Shown: positions 8,868-19,008 of the stretch, in pieces
Position numbering within the stretch: the first letter of the stretch is position 1
How the letters are laid out: each line of letters starts with the position of its first letter
From: Rhodoluna limnophila
GTDB taxonomy: Bacteria; Actinomycetota; Actinomycetes; Actinomycetales; Microbacteriaceae
Reading direction: 5' to 3'
Assembly (NCBI GenBank): GCA_945883505.1
Contig: CAMCXL010000005.1
Coordinates: 45,534 to 109,533, forward strand
DNA: 64,000 bases
Position numbers and translations under genes: made by a program
The notes under the pieces: generated by a model
The model's input: the letters and a program-made list of their open reading frames with translations, nothing else
The model's database searches: none
What the model was told of the DNA's origin: nothing

Positions 8868-8968
8868 GGTCTTCCTAGGCTCGGGTCAGTACTTAACCCT
8901 AGCTCAGCTGCCCAGATCCGACTTGGGATCAAGCGCTGTTGTTCATCTGGAGGTAAAGTTCCCGTCAC

Positions 8969-8996
8969 TTGTTGGGTGCTCAACCTTTTGTAGATT
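8969..8996 (+). promoter_or_regulatory. candidate promoter for leaderless transcript of the gene at 9003
   Basis: TTGTTG at 8969-8974, a 16-base spacer, and TAGATT at 8991-8996. Counting 7 bases from the end of the -10 box puts the transcript start on the A of the ATG at 9003, so the mRNA would have no leader; no ribosome-binding site is seen before that ATG. Leaderless mRNAs are common in Actinobacteria. Confidence 0.45.
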
Positions 8997-9002
8997 GGTC
9001 AA

Positions 9003-10208
9003 ATGGCCAGAAACCAGAGCGTGCTTTTTGTTGCAACGACAGACTCTTACCTGAAATGGGCCCAGGGCTTGCGCTCAGAACTTGCCGGTCAAATCCCTTC
9101 GACTCTCTACATGCTCAAGTCCCTACAAAACCCATCAGCTCGTCAAACTGTGATCGCAGTGGGCCAGGAGCAGGCCGCAGCATTAGAGCGAAAGCATCTA
9201 TTTACGGTTCTGAGATGGATCCGCAGAAACAAGCCAACGGCTGTTGTAGTTGCCGCAACCTCGCCAGCTCTGGTGGTTATGCGTTGGCTCCTAAACTTTT
9301 CGTCTTGGGGGCGCGCGGTTGCTCTGGTATCCGGCTCTCCCGGTATTGCCTACCATCTGGTCGGCAAGCCGCTTAAGGCTCGGGCCGAGGCCGACCTAAT
9401 CATTGTCGCCAGCACTAGGGAGCTAGAAAGATTTACCAGAGCTCTTGAACAACTCGGATCCAAATCCAGCTTGGCCTTATCCACTCTTCCGTTTCTCGAA
9501 AGTGTCAGAGATAGCGAGAAATTTTCAGGGCCGAAGACTCTTGTGTTTGCTCCACAACCTGACATGCCAAAGTCTAAACAGGACAGGGAGCGAGTCCTTC
9601 TATCCTTGAATGAAATCGCCAGTCGCGAACCAGATCTGAAAGTTGTGGTGAAACTTCGTGCCATTGATGGCGAGGCCCAAACTCACTATGAGAGCTTTTC
9701 TTACCCAGAGCTAACTTCTGAGTTAGTTGCTAGCGGGCGCCTGCGTGCCGGGCGATTGGAGTTTGTACTTGGGTCGATTCAGGAGCAGCTATTGAACGAA
9801 AATGCTTCGCTCATGACCTTGTCTTCAACAGCTGCCCTGGAGGCGATGGCCTCCGGAAACCCGATTCAGATAATCGATGATTTTGGTGTCTCTGATGAGA
9901 TCGCAACCAGTGTCTTCGAGGGATCTGAGATTCTGCTACCCATATTGCAGTTCAACTCGAATGAACTAAGGGAGCCAGCCGATCGCTGGCTAACCGAGAA
10001 TTACTTTCACCCTCGTGAACTAAACGATTGGATTGAGGCATTGGATCAGCTCTCAACAACCGCTATGCCAAAGGTCAGGACACTAATTCCTAAATCGCTG
10101 GGGCTCTCGATGTTTGTTGGGGAGTTATTGAGGCTTGTGTTCCCCAACGCTTTTGGAAGAAGTCTGATAAAACTACTCAAGCGTATCGCGGGAAAAGAAG
10201 CTGGTTAG
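9003..10208 (+). CDS. putative glycosyltransferase of the nonulosonate cluster (DUF6716-like)
   Basis: 401 residues, cytoplasmic, with a GT-B-like alternation of strands and helices but without clear D/E-D/E-G or HP motifs. Recognisable stretches are SVLFVATTDSYLKWAQGL at the N-terminus and TLSSTAALEAMASGNPIQI in the C-terminal half, which resembles the donor-site loop of GT-B transferases. Proteins of this shape (DUF6716 in actinobacterial genomes, from memory) usually lie beside polysialyltransferase-like genes, as here. It is divergent from the sialyltransferase-like gene and its last 36 bases overlap the tail of the convergent gene at 10173. Function inferred from context only. Confidence 0.65.
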   Translation: MARNQSVLFVATTDSYLKWAQGLRSELAGQIPSTLYMLKSLQNPSARQTVIAVGQEQAAALERKHLFTVLRWIRRNKPTAVVVAATSPALVVMRWLLNFSSWGRAVALVSGSPGIAYHLVGKPLKARAEADLIIVASTRELERFTRALEQLGSKSSLALSTLPFLESVRDSEKFSGPKTLVFAPQPDMPKSKQDRERVLLSLNEIASREPDLKVVVKLRAIDGEAQTHYESFSYPELTSELVASGRLRAGRLEFVLGSIQEQLLNENASLMTLSSTAALEAMASGNPIQIIDDFGVSDEIATSVFEGSEILLPILQFNSNELREPADRWLTENYFHPRELNDWIEALDQLSTTAMPKVRTLIPKSLGLSMFVGELLRLVFPNAFGRSLIKLLKRIAGKEAG

Positions 10209-11255
10209 CTTCGTAACAATCCTTTTTCTAATCTCTGCAAAAAGTCTTGGAACACTGGCGTGGGCTAAGTAATGCTTGGGCTTTATGGTCGCAATCGCCT
10301 TCGCTACAGTTTCTATATAAACGTGACTGGGGATCAGATCTGAGGAAATTATGGCTTCGTCGCTAGCTGAGGGCCACTGCCCCTTTGTCAAAACTCCAAG
10401 TTTCCTAATCGCAGACTCCTGTTCGCCAGCGACCCTAAGGTAGTTCTTGGTCAGGGCTTCCGAGAGGCCGATTTTCTTGCTCTCCGGGTTTGGTGATGCA
10501 CTAGAGGCCATGCTGGCGATGAACTTCTCTCGAAAAATTGGAGCCCACTCGCTCTCAACTCGGGTTGGTCCAAGCTCTTTGCGAAGCGCAATTACCAGGG
10601 CGAGCTCTTCGCTATCTAAAGATCTGTTCAACCGAATCTTGTCTGAGCCGGAAAGCAATCCCTCGGGTAAGCCAAGCTGAGTCTCAAAAAATTGCATCAA
10701 GAATTCTGGTTGGAGCTCGTCCACAAACACCACGTGTACTTGAGAAGGTCCAAGGGCCTTAGCCCAGCGCTCGACGATTAGGTCGTAGGAGTGGCGCTTC
10801 CAGAAAAGTCTCGTCTCGTGGTCTGTGTCCGGCTCTTCAAGAAGATTAGTGAAGTACTCACCGGGTGCCTTGGTGTATCCAGAGCGAACAAACTGTTGAT
10901 ACTGAGAGGGCACAACTTTATCCAGTCGCCTAGCGCTGAAGAACACCTCGATTGAGGTGTTCGAGCCAGCCGAGTCAACTAGTTCGGCAATGTCCGACGC
11001 CTTTAGCTCGCTAAAAAACTCGCTTGCGAGCAGCACTAAGTTGTGCCGCTTAGTGAGCTTGGTGATGGCTTTTCTAGCCTTGGCTAGAGTGTCTCTCTCG
11101 GTAATCTTGGCGAGTCTGTGCTGAGCGTATTTGCCGTGACCTTCAGGGTAGTAAATCCCTAGCTGCTTGAGTTCTTGCCGCTTACCCATCAGGGCGGCCT
11201 GAACTGCAGTTGTTCCAGACTTATGGAACCCTGCGTAAATTACAAGTCTTGGCAA
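10173..11255 (-). CDS. sulfotransferase-like P-loop protein
   Basis: 360 residues from a TTG start at 11255, two bases after the neuB stop codon. The N-terminus LVIYAGFHKSGTTAVQAAL is the phosphosulfate-binding loop type (GxxKSGTT), so a sulfotransferase or related sulfo/phospho group transferase is likely. It has no signal peptide or membrane segment. Immediate adjacency to neuB makes it part of the glycan operon, where it could sulfate the nonulosonic acid or the glycan carrying it. The C-terminal 11 codons overlap the convergent gene ending at 10208. It differs from the sulfotransferase at 5522, so it is not a simple duplicate. Confidence 0.75.
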   Translation of the reverse strand: MPRLVIYAGFHKSGTTAVQAALMGKRQELKQLGIYYPEGHGKYAQHRLAKITERDTLAKARKAITKLTKRHNLVLLASEFFSELKASDIAELVDSAGSNTSIEVFFSARRLDKVVPSQYQQFVRSGYTKAPGEYFTNLLEEPDTDHETRLFWKRHSYDLIVERWAKALGPSQVHVVFVDELQPEFLMQFFETQLGLPEGLLSGSDKIRLNRSLDSEELALVIALRKELGPTRVESEWAPIFREKFIASMASSASPNPESKKIGLSEALTKNYLRVAGEQESAIRKLGVLTKGQWPSASDEAIISSDLIPSHVYIETVAKAIATIKPKHYLAHASVPRLFAEIRKRIVTKLTSFFSRDTLE

Positions 11256-11257
11256 AC

Positions 11258-12133
11258 CTAAGCGTCGACGCGACGCAATTTGCTAAGCGGTGCTAGCTCG
11301 CCTGGGTAAATTCGTTTCACGCCATCTCCCATCGCCTGCTCGATAACCCGAATGTCTCGTATCAAGGATACAAAACCTTTGGGCTCAAGCGATGCGCCGT
11401 GGTCGCTACCCCACATTGCACGATCTAAGGTGATGTGTCGCTCTACGCTTACTGCTCCCAAAGCAACAGCAGCGATAGATATCTGAAGACCGGTCTCGTG
11501 GCCCGAGTACCCCACTGGCACGTTGTAGCGCTCCTTCAATGTTGTGATCATCCGGAGGTTTGCCTCTTCTGGTGGCAATGGGTAGGTAGAGGTGGCGTGC
11601 ATCATGCTTAGGTTCTCGGTTCCAAGAGTCTGGACAGCTTTATCAATCTGGTCGATGGTTGACATGCCGGTTGAGAGAATCACTGGCTTTTTTGTTTCAG
11701 CAATTTTTGCAAGCATCGAAAGATCGGTCACCGAAGCGGATGCGATTTTGTAGGCAACGACGTTCATGCTCTCGAGGAATTCAACGGCGTTCTCGTCCCA
11801 AGGGGAAGCAAACCAATCAATTCCTTTTTCACGACAGTAGGCGTCAATTTCCGAGTACTGCTCTTGCTCGAACTCAACACGGTATCGGTATTCCAAATAC
11901 GTCATGGTTCCCCAGGGGGTTTCCCTTGGGGTTGACTTCATGTGCTCGGGGGTTGAGATGTCTGGAGTGCGCTTCTGAAACTTGACAGCTTGTGCACCTG
12001 CCTCAACCGCAACATCGATGAGCTGCTTGGCGATTTCAACGGAGCCGTTATGGTTTAAGCCAATCTCGGCAATTACGTATACGGGCTGGTCGTCGCCTAT
12101 CGAGCGCGAACCGATTGTTAAGTTGTTTGACAT
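11258..12133 (-). CDS. neuB: N-acylneuraminate (nonulosonate) synthase, SAF domain absent
   Basis: 291 residues. The TIM-barrel NeuB domain is clear: VYVIAEIGLNHNGSVEIAKQ, GAQAVKFQKRTPD, DWFASPWDENAVEFLESM, KIASASVTDL, ILSTGMSTIDQI, VPVGYSGHETG and VERHITLDRAMWGSDHGASL. It condenses phosphoenolpyruvate with a hexosamine such as ManNAc or its phosphate. Standard NeuB proteins are about 340-350 residues and end in a 60-residue SAF (antifreeze-like) domain that closes the partner's active site; here the protein stops just after KLRRVDA, exactly where SAF should begin, and the next gene starts two bases later. No NeuC epimerase is in the window. First gene of the minus-strand operon. Confidence 0.93.
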   Translation of the reverse strand: MSNNLTIGSRSIGDDQPVYVIAEIGLNHNGSVEIAKQLIDVAVEAGAQAVKFQKRTPDISTPEHMKSTPRETPWGTMTYLEYRYRVEFEQEQYSEIDAYCREKGIDWFASPWDENAVEFLESMNVVAYKIASASVTDLSMLAKIAETKKPVILSTGMSTIDQIDKAVQTLGTENLSMMHATSTYPLPPEEANLRMITTLKERYNVPVGYSGHETGLQISIAAVALGAVSVERHITLDRAMWGSDHGASLEPKGFVSLIRDIRVIEQAMGDGVKRIYPGELAPLSKLRRVDA

Positions 12134-12295
12134 GCGATTAACAATTCGTTAGCTAGGTAGACAAGCTAGAAACGCAATCCTACGCGAATGTTAACTTTTG
12201 ATAACCAGTTGGCTCTGGTCCCAGCGCCTTCTGCGCCAGCTAAGGCCGACGGCTCCTGCAGTCTCTTGGGGGAGATTATCGTGGCTTCAGAAGAG

Positions 12296-12325
12296 AAAAA
12301 TCTCCCCTCTAGTTAGAGGGGAGAT
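12296..12325 (-). terminator. rho-independent terminator, displaced copy
   Basis: A perfect 11-base-pair stem (ATCTCCCCTCT with AGAGGGGAGAT) around a 4-base loop, followed on the minus strand by TTTTT. No gene directly upstream on that strand needs it: the preceding feature is the tRNA-Ala end fragment 8 bases away, the same spacing class as the terminator behind the intact tRNA-Ala. Confidence 0.8.
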
Positions 12326-12332
12326 ATTCTTT

Positions 12333-12346
12333 GTGGAGACTAGGGG
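12333..12346 (-). repeat. 14-base copy of tRNA-Ala 3' end (attachment-site-like)
   Basis: GTGGAGACTAGGGG is identical to 13042-13055, which covers the 3' acceptor strand and start of the T stem of tRNA-Ala. The flanking CTT before it also matches with one base difference. A terminator follows on the minus strand, as behind the real tRNA. It resembles the distal att copy left by tRNA-targeting integrases. Confidence 0.6.
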
Positions 12347-12396
12347 TATTGACGTACCTAGTAATGACGGGGGCTGTAGAGGTGCGGTTTGTATTT

Positions 12397-12419
12397 TCAG
12401 ACTATATATCAGACTATTT
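12397..12419. repeat. 23-base direct repeat, copy 1
   Basis: The unit begins TCAGACTATAT and itself contains CAGACTAT twice. It matches 12968-12990 at 22 of 23 positions in the same orientation. The two copies sit 64 and 74 bases inside the two tRNA-end copies and bracket the acetyltransferase gene, as arm-type integrase sites or element ends would. Confidence 0.65.
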
Positions 12420-12428
12420 TTGATGCGT

Positions 12429-12920
12429 TTAGAAGGGTAGGGGCTTTACAAGAAGAACCCTGTCCTCGCCTTTTCCATCAAAGTCTTTGTGGCCTAATGC
12501 TTGAGTGGGCGAAACTAGGTCACCGCTATTCTCTATGGCCATAAAACCGAGAGATTCGTGAAATCTCAGCGATGTTGTGTTGATAGGCGAAGTCACAGCT
12601 TCAATCCGATTTGCCCCAAGACCAAGAGTTTTAGTTGCAAATGCCTCGTAGAGCAATCTTCCTAACCCATCGGTCCTGTATGCGGGATCAACTCCAATGA
12701 AATGTACATAAGCCTTGGTTTTGTCTGTTTGGGAAATGTATCCAACTAGAAATGCGATTGGCTGAGAACTATCGCTCCGAACTACAAAACTTGTGGATGC
12801 GAAATCCTTGAACCAAAGTTTTGGCAGCATGGGAGACATGTTTCTGCCATCCCACCAAACATCCAGGTTTTGTGAGATGTGAGGAAAATCTTCCTCGGTT
12901 AGTTGCGAGATCTCGTACAT
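12429..12920 (-). CDS. GNAT-family N-acetyltransferase
   Basis: 163 residues with the GNAT fold: FIGVDPAYRTDGLGRLLYEA (about 94-113) is acetyl-CoA-binding motif A with its R-x-x-G-x-G loop, and NTTSLRFHESLGFMAIE is motif B. It should move an acetyl group from acetyl-CoA to an amine of unknown identity. It is the only gene between the tRNA-Ala end fragment at 12333 and the intact tRNA-Ala, and is bracketed by the 23-base repeats, so it may be cargo of a small integrated element. Start at the ATG at 12920. Confidence 0.85.
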   Translation of the reverse strand: MYEISQLTEEDFPHISQNLDVWWDGRNMSPMLPKLWFKDFASTSFVVRSDSSQPIAFLVGYISQTDKTKAYVHFIGVDPAYRTDGLGRLLYEAFATKTLGLGANRIEAVTSPINTTSLRFHESLGFMAIENSGDLVSPTQALGHKDFDGKGEDRVLLVKPLPF

Positions 12921-12967
12921 AAACCAACTTTATTCCAGCACCTTCAAATGAACGACTGTCCACGGAG

Positions 12968-12990
12968 TCAGACTATAAATCAGACTATTT
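12968..12990. repeat. 23-base direct repeat, copy 2
   Basis: Same orientation as 12397-12419 with one difference (A for T at position 11). It lies about 50 bases upstream of the acetyltransferase start and just before the tRNA terminator. Confidence 0.65.
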
Positions 12991-13002
12991 CTCCACACAA
13001 AT

Positions 13003-13036
13003 AAAAAACTCCCCCTATTTCTAGAGAGAGTTTTTT
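13003..13036 (-). terminator. terminator of the tRNA-Ile/tRNA-Ala operon
   Basis: On the minus strand a 15-pair stem with two G-U pairs closes a GAAA tetraloop and ends in six U residues. It starts 6 bases after the end of tRNA-Ala. Confidence 0.85.
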
Positions 13037-13041
13037 ACTTC

Positions 13042-13055
13042 GTGGAGACTAGGGG
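13042..13055 (-). repeat. tRNA-Ala 3' end copy of the att-like core
   Basis: Second copy of the 14-base sequence found at 12333-12346, here within the intact tRNA gene plus one flanking base. Confidence 0.6.
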
Positions 13056-13115
13056 GGTCGAACCCCTGACCCCCTGCTTGCAAAGCAGGTGCTCTACCAA
13101 CTGAGCTAAGTCCCC
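13043..13115 (-). tRNA. tRNA-Ala (anticodon TGC)
   Basis: 73 bases without CCA. Acceptor stem GGGGACT pairs with AGTCTCC and contains the G3-U70 pair that identifies alanine tRNA. The anticodon arm CCTGC-TTTGCAA-GCAGG gives TGC, and the T loop reads TTCGACC. The two bases after A73 are CG, so the 3' CCA is not encoded. Second gene of a two-tRNA operon. Confidence 0.97.
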
Positions 13116-13147
13116 GTTTTGGAACCCTCAAATGTTTCGAGGCTTCC

Positions 13148-13224
13148 TGGTGGGCCTAGGAGGACTTGAACCTCCGACCTCTTCATTATCAGTGAAGCGC
13201 TCTAACCACCTGAGCTATAGGCCC
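13148..13224 (-). tRNA. tRNA-Ile (anticodon GAT)
   Basis: 77 bases including an encoded CCA. The acceptor stem GGGCCTA pairs with TAGGCCC; the anticodon arm CTTCA-CTGATAA-TGAAG gives GAT; the T arm contains GGTTCAAGTCC. It lies 32 bases upstream of tRNA-Ala and is presumably co-transcribed. Confidence 0.97.
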
Positions 13225-13291
13225 ATAGAGCCTTCCAAAGTCTAATGCATCCCAAATCAATGCTCAAACCCCGTTATGGGCCTAGGTACTT

Positions 13292-13702
13292 CTAGTTATT
13301 CGTGAAGCTAACGGCAATGCCGCCAGTGATCTTGCCGATCACGTTGAAGATCATTGCGTAGAGCCCAGCAAGGGCTGTTCCCAAAATGACATTCACAATC
13401 GCCAGTGTGCTGGCAAAAGACATAACCCTGGGGAGCGATAGCTCCTGCTCGATGTCAACTCCACCATCACCGAAGACTCCAGAAAGAAGTGAGTTCAGTG
13501 AAGCGAACAGACCAATCTCGCCAACCACAAACCAAAGCGCCAAGAAGCCAACGATGGTTGCAATACCGGCCGCTACCGTGATGAAAAAGCCCGCCTTGAT
13601 GGCGGACCAAACCTGTATTTTGACGAGCTTCAGCTGGACTTGTTTTTGGGCAGGTGCTGTGCGGGAGCCGAATCTTGATTTTCTTGGCTGTGCATCGCTC
13701 AT
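13292..13702 (-). CDS. DUF3566 membrane protein downstream of gyrA
   Basis: 136 residues. A basic N-terminus ([16 protein letters not shown]) precedes [19 protein letters not shown], the start of the DUF3566 domain, with membrane segments at about 32-60 and 93-125. DUF3566 proteins follow gyrA in many Actinobacteria (Rv0007 in Mycobacterium); their role is unknown. The start overlaps the gyrA stop by 4 bases, so the two are translationally coupled. Confidence 0.9.
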   Translation of the reverse strand: MSDAQPRKSRFGSRTAPAQKQVQLKLVKIQVWSAIKAGFFITVAAGIATIVGFLALWFVVGEIGLFASLNSLLSGVFGDGGVDIEQELSLPRVMSFASTLAIVNVILGTALAGLYAMIFNVIGKITGGIAVSFTNN

Positions 13703-16194
13703 TCTTCTGTTGCCCCTTCCAGATTTCGCTCGGAGTTCTTCGCTAGTCCAATAACTGAGTCGGCTTCATTGAATCTTGCAAACACAACACCCATGGTGTC
13801 CCGGCCCTTGGCCGGAACCTCACTGACAGCTGACCTGACAACTTTACCGCTCGAGAGCACAACTAGCACCTCGTCGGATTCGCTACAGATAATAGCTCCC
13901 ACCAAATCACCGCGTTTTTCTTCGAGTTTGGCCACCTTTATGCCCAGACCACCCCGGTTTTGAGGTCGGTATTGATCCACCGCAGTTCGCTTGGCATAGC
14001 CACCTTCGGTGGCAATAAACACATAGGAGTCATCAATGTCATTGATGACGGTTGCCGAGAGCAAGAAATCTCCCTTTCGGAAATTCATGCCGATATTTCC
14101 TGAGGTGTCTCGTCCCATCGCGCGAAGTGATTTCTCCGATGCCGAGAACCTGATTGACATTCCTTTTCTGGAAACCAGAAGTAAATCATCGGTATTAGAA
14201 ACCAGCATCGCGGCAACAACTTCATCGTCACCCTTTAGCTTGATCGCGATGATGCCTCCGGAGCGTGGTGTGTCATAGGCCTCGAGGGCTGTCTTTTTAA
14301 CAAGACCGCTGCGAGTTGCAAGAACCAGATATGGCGCCTTGCTGTAATCCTTGATGTCCAAAATGGAAGCGATTTGCTCGTCGGGTTGCAGGGCAAGCAA
14401 GTTAGCCACGTGCTGACCCTTAGCGTCTCTTCCTGCTTCTTGAACCTCGTAGGCCTTGGCACGATAAACCCGGCCCCGGTTAGTAAAGAACAACAGCCAG
14501 TGATGTGTTGTAGTGACAAAAAAGTGTGACACAACATCGTCGGCTCGAAGCGACGCTCCCTTAACACCCTTGCCGCCGCGGTGCTGGCTTCGGTAGTTAG
14601 TTGACTTGGTGCGCTTGATGTAGCCACCGCGAGTGACGGTGATAACCATCTCTTCTTCGGGGATTAGATCCTCGGTTGAAACATCGTCATCTCCGCCAAC
14701 CTGAAGGGCAGTTCTTCTTTCGTCGCCGTGGCGAGAAACAACTTCTTCGAGCTCGGACTTGATGATCTCGCGCTGCTTCTTTGGGCTTGCGATGATCGAC
14801 TTGTATTCCTTGATCTCAAGTTCGAGGGCTGCTGCCTCATCGATGATCTTCTGGCGCTCAAGGGCGGCGAGCTGTCTTAGCTGCATGTTCAAAATGGCAC
14901 GAGCTTGCAGCTCGTCTATTTTGAGCAGCTTGATCAGGCCGTCCTTAGCGTCATCAGCTGTTGCGCTCTTTCTAATTAAGGCAATGACCTTATCTAGGGC
15001 ATCTAGGGCCTTTAGGTAACCGCGAAGGATGTGAGCGCGCTCTTCGGCTTTTCTAAGTCTGAAGTTTGTTCTTCTAACAATGACGTTTACCTGGTGTTCA
15101 ACCCAGTTGGAGATAAAGCCATCCAAAGAAAGTGTTCTTGGAACTCCGTCAACTAGCGCCAGCATGTTGGCGGAGAAGTTTTCCCGAAGCTGGGTGTACT
15201 TATACAAATTGTTTAGTACAACTCTTGCAACTGCGTCTTTTTTCAAAACAATGACAAGGCGTTGACCGGTACGACCCGAGGTTTCATCCCGGATGTCTGC
15301 AATTCCGGTGAGCTTTCCTTCTTTAACTAGCTCTGCGATTTTCTGAGCCACGTTGTCAGGGTTTACCTGGTACGGAAGCTCTGTGACTACCAGGCAAGTT
15401 CTTCCCTGCAGTTCTTCGACGCTAACGATTGCCCGCATGGTGATTGAACCGCGGCCGGTTCTGTAGGCATCTTCGATGCCTCGCTTTCCAATAATTTCTG
15501 CACCGGTTGGAAAATCCGGTCCCTTGATGCGCTGCATCAAAGCTGCAAGTAACTCTTCTTGGGTTGCCTCTGGGTTTTCTAGTGCCCAGATAGCGCCGTC
15601 TGCTACTTCGCGCAAATTATGCGGTGGGATGTTGGTTGCCATTCCAACCGCGATTCCAATTGATCCGTTAATTAGAAGGTTTGGAATTCGAGAGGGAAGA
15701 ATTGTTGGCTCTTGGGTTCTGCCGTCGTAATTGTCTTGGAAATCGACGGTGTCTTCGTCGATGTCTCGAACCATCTCCATGGCAAGAGGTGCCATCTTGC
15801 ACTCGGTATATCTAGGTGCAGCAGCTGGGTCGTTTCCGGGAGATCCAAAGTTTCCCTGCCCTAGCACCAGTGGGTAGCGAAGGTTCCAAGACTGAACCAA
15901 GCGAACTAGGGTGTCATAAATTGCGGTGTCACCGTGCGGGTGGTACTGACCCATGACATCGCCAACCACGCGCGAGCACTTGGAGAACTGCTTATCTGGT
16001 CTATAGCCGCCGTCATACATCGCATACAAAACTCTGCGGTGAACGGGTTTTAGACCATCCCTGACATCTGGAAGGGCGCGGCCAACGATAACGCTCATCG
16101 CGTAGTCGAGGTAGCTTCGTTGCATCTCGACCTGGAGGTCGACTTGCTCGACGTGATCCATACGAGGTTCTGGTGCGTCTGTCTTATCTACCAT
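13699..16194 (-). CDS. gyrA: DNA gyrase subunit A
   Basis: 831 residues, full length. The winged-helix and tower region holds active-site Tyr129 in [13 protein letters not shown], which forms the DNA-phosphotyrosine link. The quinolone region reads [12 protein letters not shown] with Thr90 and Asp94, a wild-type-like arrangement (Thr or Ser at 90 is the usual sensitive form). The C-terminal half has the repeated beta-pinwheel blades with the GyrA box [13 protein letters not shown] segment near 740. With GyrB it introduces negative supercoils. It starts 16 bases after the gyrB stop, in the usual order. Confidence 0.98.
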   Translation of the reverse strand: MVDKTDAPEPRMDHVEQVDLQVEMQRSYLDYAMSVIVGRALPDVRDGLKPVHRRVLYAMYDGGYRPDKQFSKCSRVVGDVMGQYHPHGDTAIYDTLVRLVQSWNLRYPLVLGQGNFGSPGNDPAAAPRYTECKMAPLAMEMVRDIDEDTVDFQDNYDGRTQEPTILPSRIPNLLINGSIGIAVGMATNIPPHNLREVADGAIWALENPEATQEELLAALMQRIKGPDFPTGAEIIGKRGIEDAYRTGRGSITMRAIVSVEELQGRTCLVVTELPYQVNPDNVAQKIAELVKEGKLTGIADIRDETSGRTGQRLVIVLKKDAVARVVLNNLYKYTQLRENFSANMLALVDGVPRTLSLDGFISNWVEHQVNVIVRRTNFRLRKAEERAHILRGYLKALDALDKVIALIRKSATADDAKDGLIKLLKIDELQARAILNMQLRQLAALERQKIIDEAAALELEIKEYKSIIASPKKQREIIKSELEEVVSRHGDERRTALQVGGDDDVSTEDLIPEEEMVITVTRGGYIKRTKSTNYRSQHRGGKGVKGASLRADDVVSHFFVTTTHHWLLFFTNRGRVYRAKAYEVQEAGRDAKGQHVANLLALQPDEQIASILDIKDYSKAPYLVLATRSGLVKKTALEAYDTPRSGGIIAIKLKGDDEVVAAMLVSNTDDLLLVSRKGMSIRFSASEKSLRAMGRDTSGNIGMNFRKGDFLLSATVINDIDDSYVFIATEGGYAKRTAVDQYRPQNRGGLGIKVAKLEEKRGDLVGAIICSESDEVLVVLSSGKVVRSAVSEVPAKGRDTMGVVFARFNEADSVIGLAKNSERNLEGATEE

Positions 16195-16210
16195 GGCGTC
16201 TTTCTCGTTC

Positions 16211-18418
<2,208 letters not shown>

Positions 18419-18522
18419 TTAGTTAGTTCCACATAACTGCGCCTTCGCGACTTACATTGGGGTTTGCTAACTAGCTTTATTTTACCCCACAACTACCTGC
18501 TCGAGTTCCAGGTTGTGGATTG

Positions 18523-19008
18523 CTAGCCGTATGTGTCTCGGGGCCCACGACCGGGCACTGACCTAGGGCCTTTTTTCCAAGACGGCGCGTCGGGACCAAG
18601 GAAGGAAATGCTCTTAATTTCAAGCTCCGGAAATGAGCTGGAAATCTTCTCCAAAATCTGGGTTTGCATTAAGCGCAATTCGGTGGCCCAAGCTGTCGAT
18701 TTACACCGAACCGTTAATTTGCCGTTTGCGAGATTTTCGGGCTGGGTGTTTTTGGCGTTTAGTTCGCCAACGATTTCTGGCCAGCTAACAAAAAGCTCAG
18801 CTTCTTCCATTTGCGATTGCCAGCGAAAATCCTCCATCAAAGAATCGATCGAGCTCGAAGCCTTAATTGGGTCGCGACCGGAATCAAATGGTTTTGAGCG
18901 AAGCTTCTTTTTTTCCTTGATTCGCTTATTGTCTTTCGAGACTCTGCCGGTGACAGCTTGTTTCATGGCGAAGTAAAAATCCATCGCGAAGTTTTTCTCG
19001 TCAGCCAT
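18523..19008 (-). CDS. DciA/DUF721 family protein, predicted helicase operator
   Basis: 161 residues from the ATG at 19008, which overlaps the recF stop (ATGGCTGA) and has GGTGAG 8 bases upstream; a longer frame from 19032 would run 32 bases into recF and is less likely. The DUF721 domain spans about 60-140: FVSWPEIVGELNAKNTQPEN, then LTVRCKSTAWATELRLMQTQ and LEKISSSFPELEIKSISFLG. DciA proteins interact with DnaB and help load it in bacteria lacking DnaC, and the gene lies between recF and gyrB in most Actinobacteria. The first 60 residues are basic and probably flexible. Confidence 0.88.
   Translation of the reverse strand: MADEKNFAMDFYFAMKQAVTGRVSKDNKRIKEKKKLRSKPFDSGRDPIKASSSIDSLMEDFRWQSQMEEAELFVSWPEIVGELNAKNTQPENLANGKLTVRCKSTAWATELRLMQTQILEKISSSFPELEIKSISFLGPDAPSWKKGPRSVPGRGPRDTYG

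Larger units (their letters stand above)
12134..12428. other. 295-base intergenic region beside neuB with tRNA-end fragment
   Basis: No convincing gene. From neuB outward it holds the neuB upstream region, a strong minus-strand hairpin (12296-12325), a 14-base copy of the tRNA-Ala 3' end (12333-12346) and one copy of a 23-base repeat (12397-12419). A plus-strand frame of 80 codons over this stretch looks non-coding. The arrangement is what remains when an element integrates in a tRNA 3' end and pushes the original end and terminator away. Confidence 0.55.

Noticed and set aside
12198..12440. 80-codon plus-strand frame between neuB and the acetyltransferase
   Set aside because: It crosses the terminator hairpin and both repeat types, has no recognisable protein features and reads into the antisense of the acetyltransferase gene.
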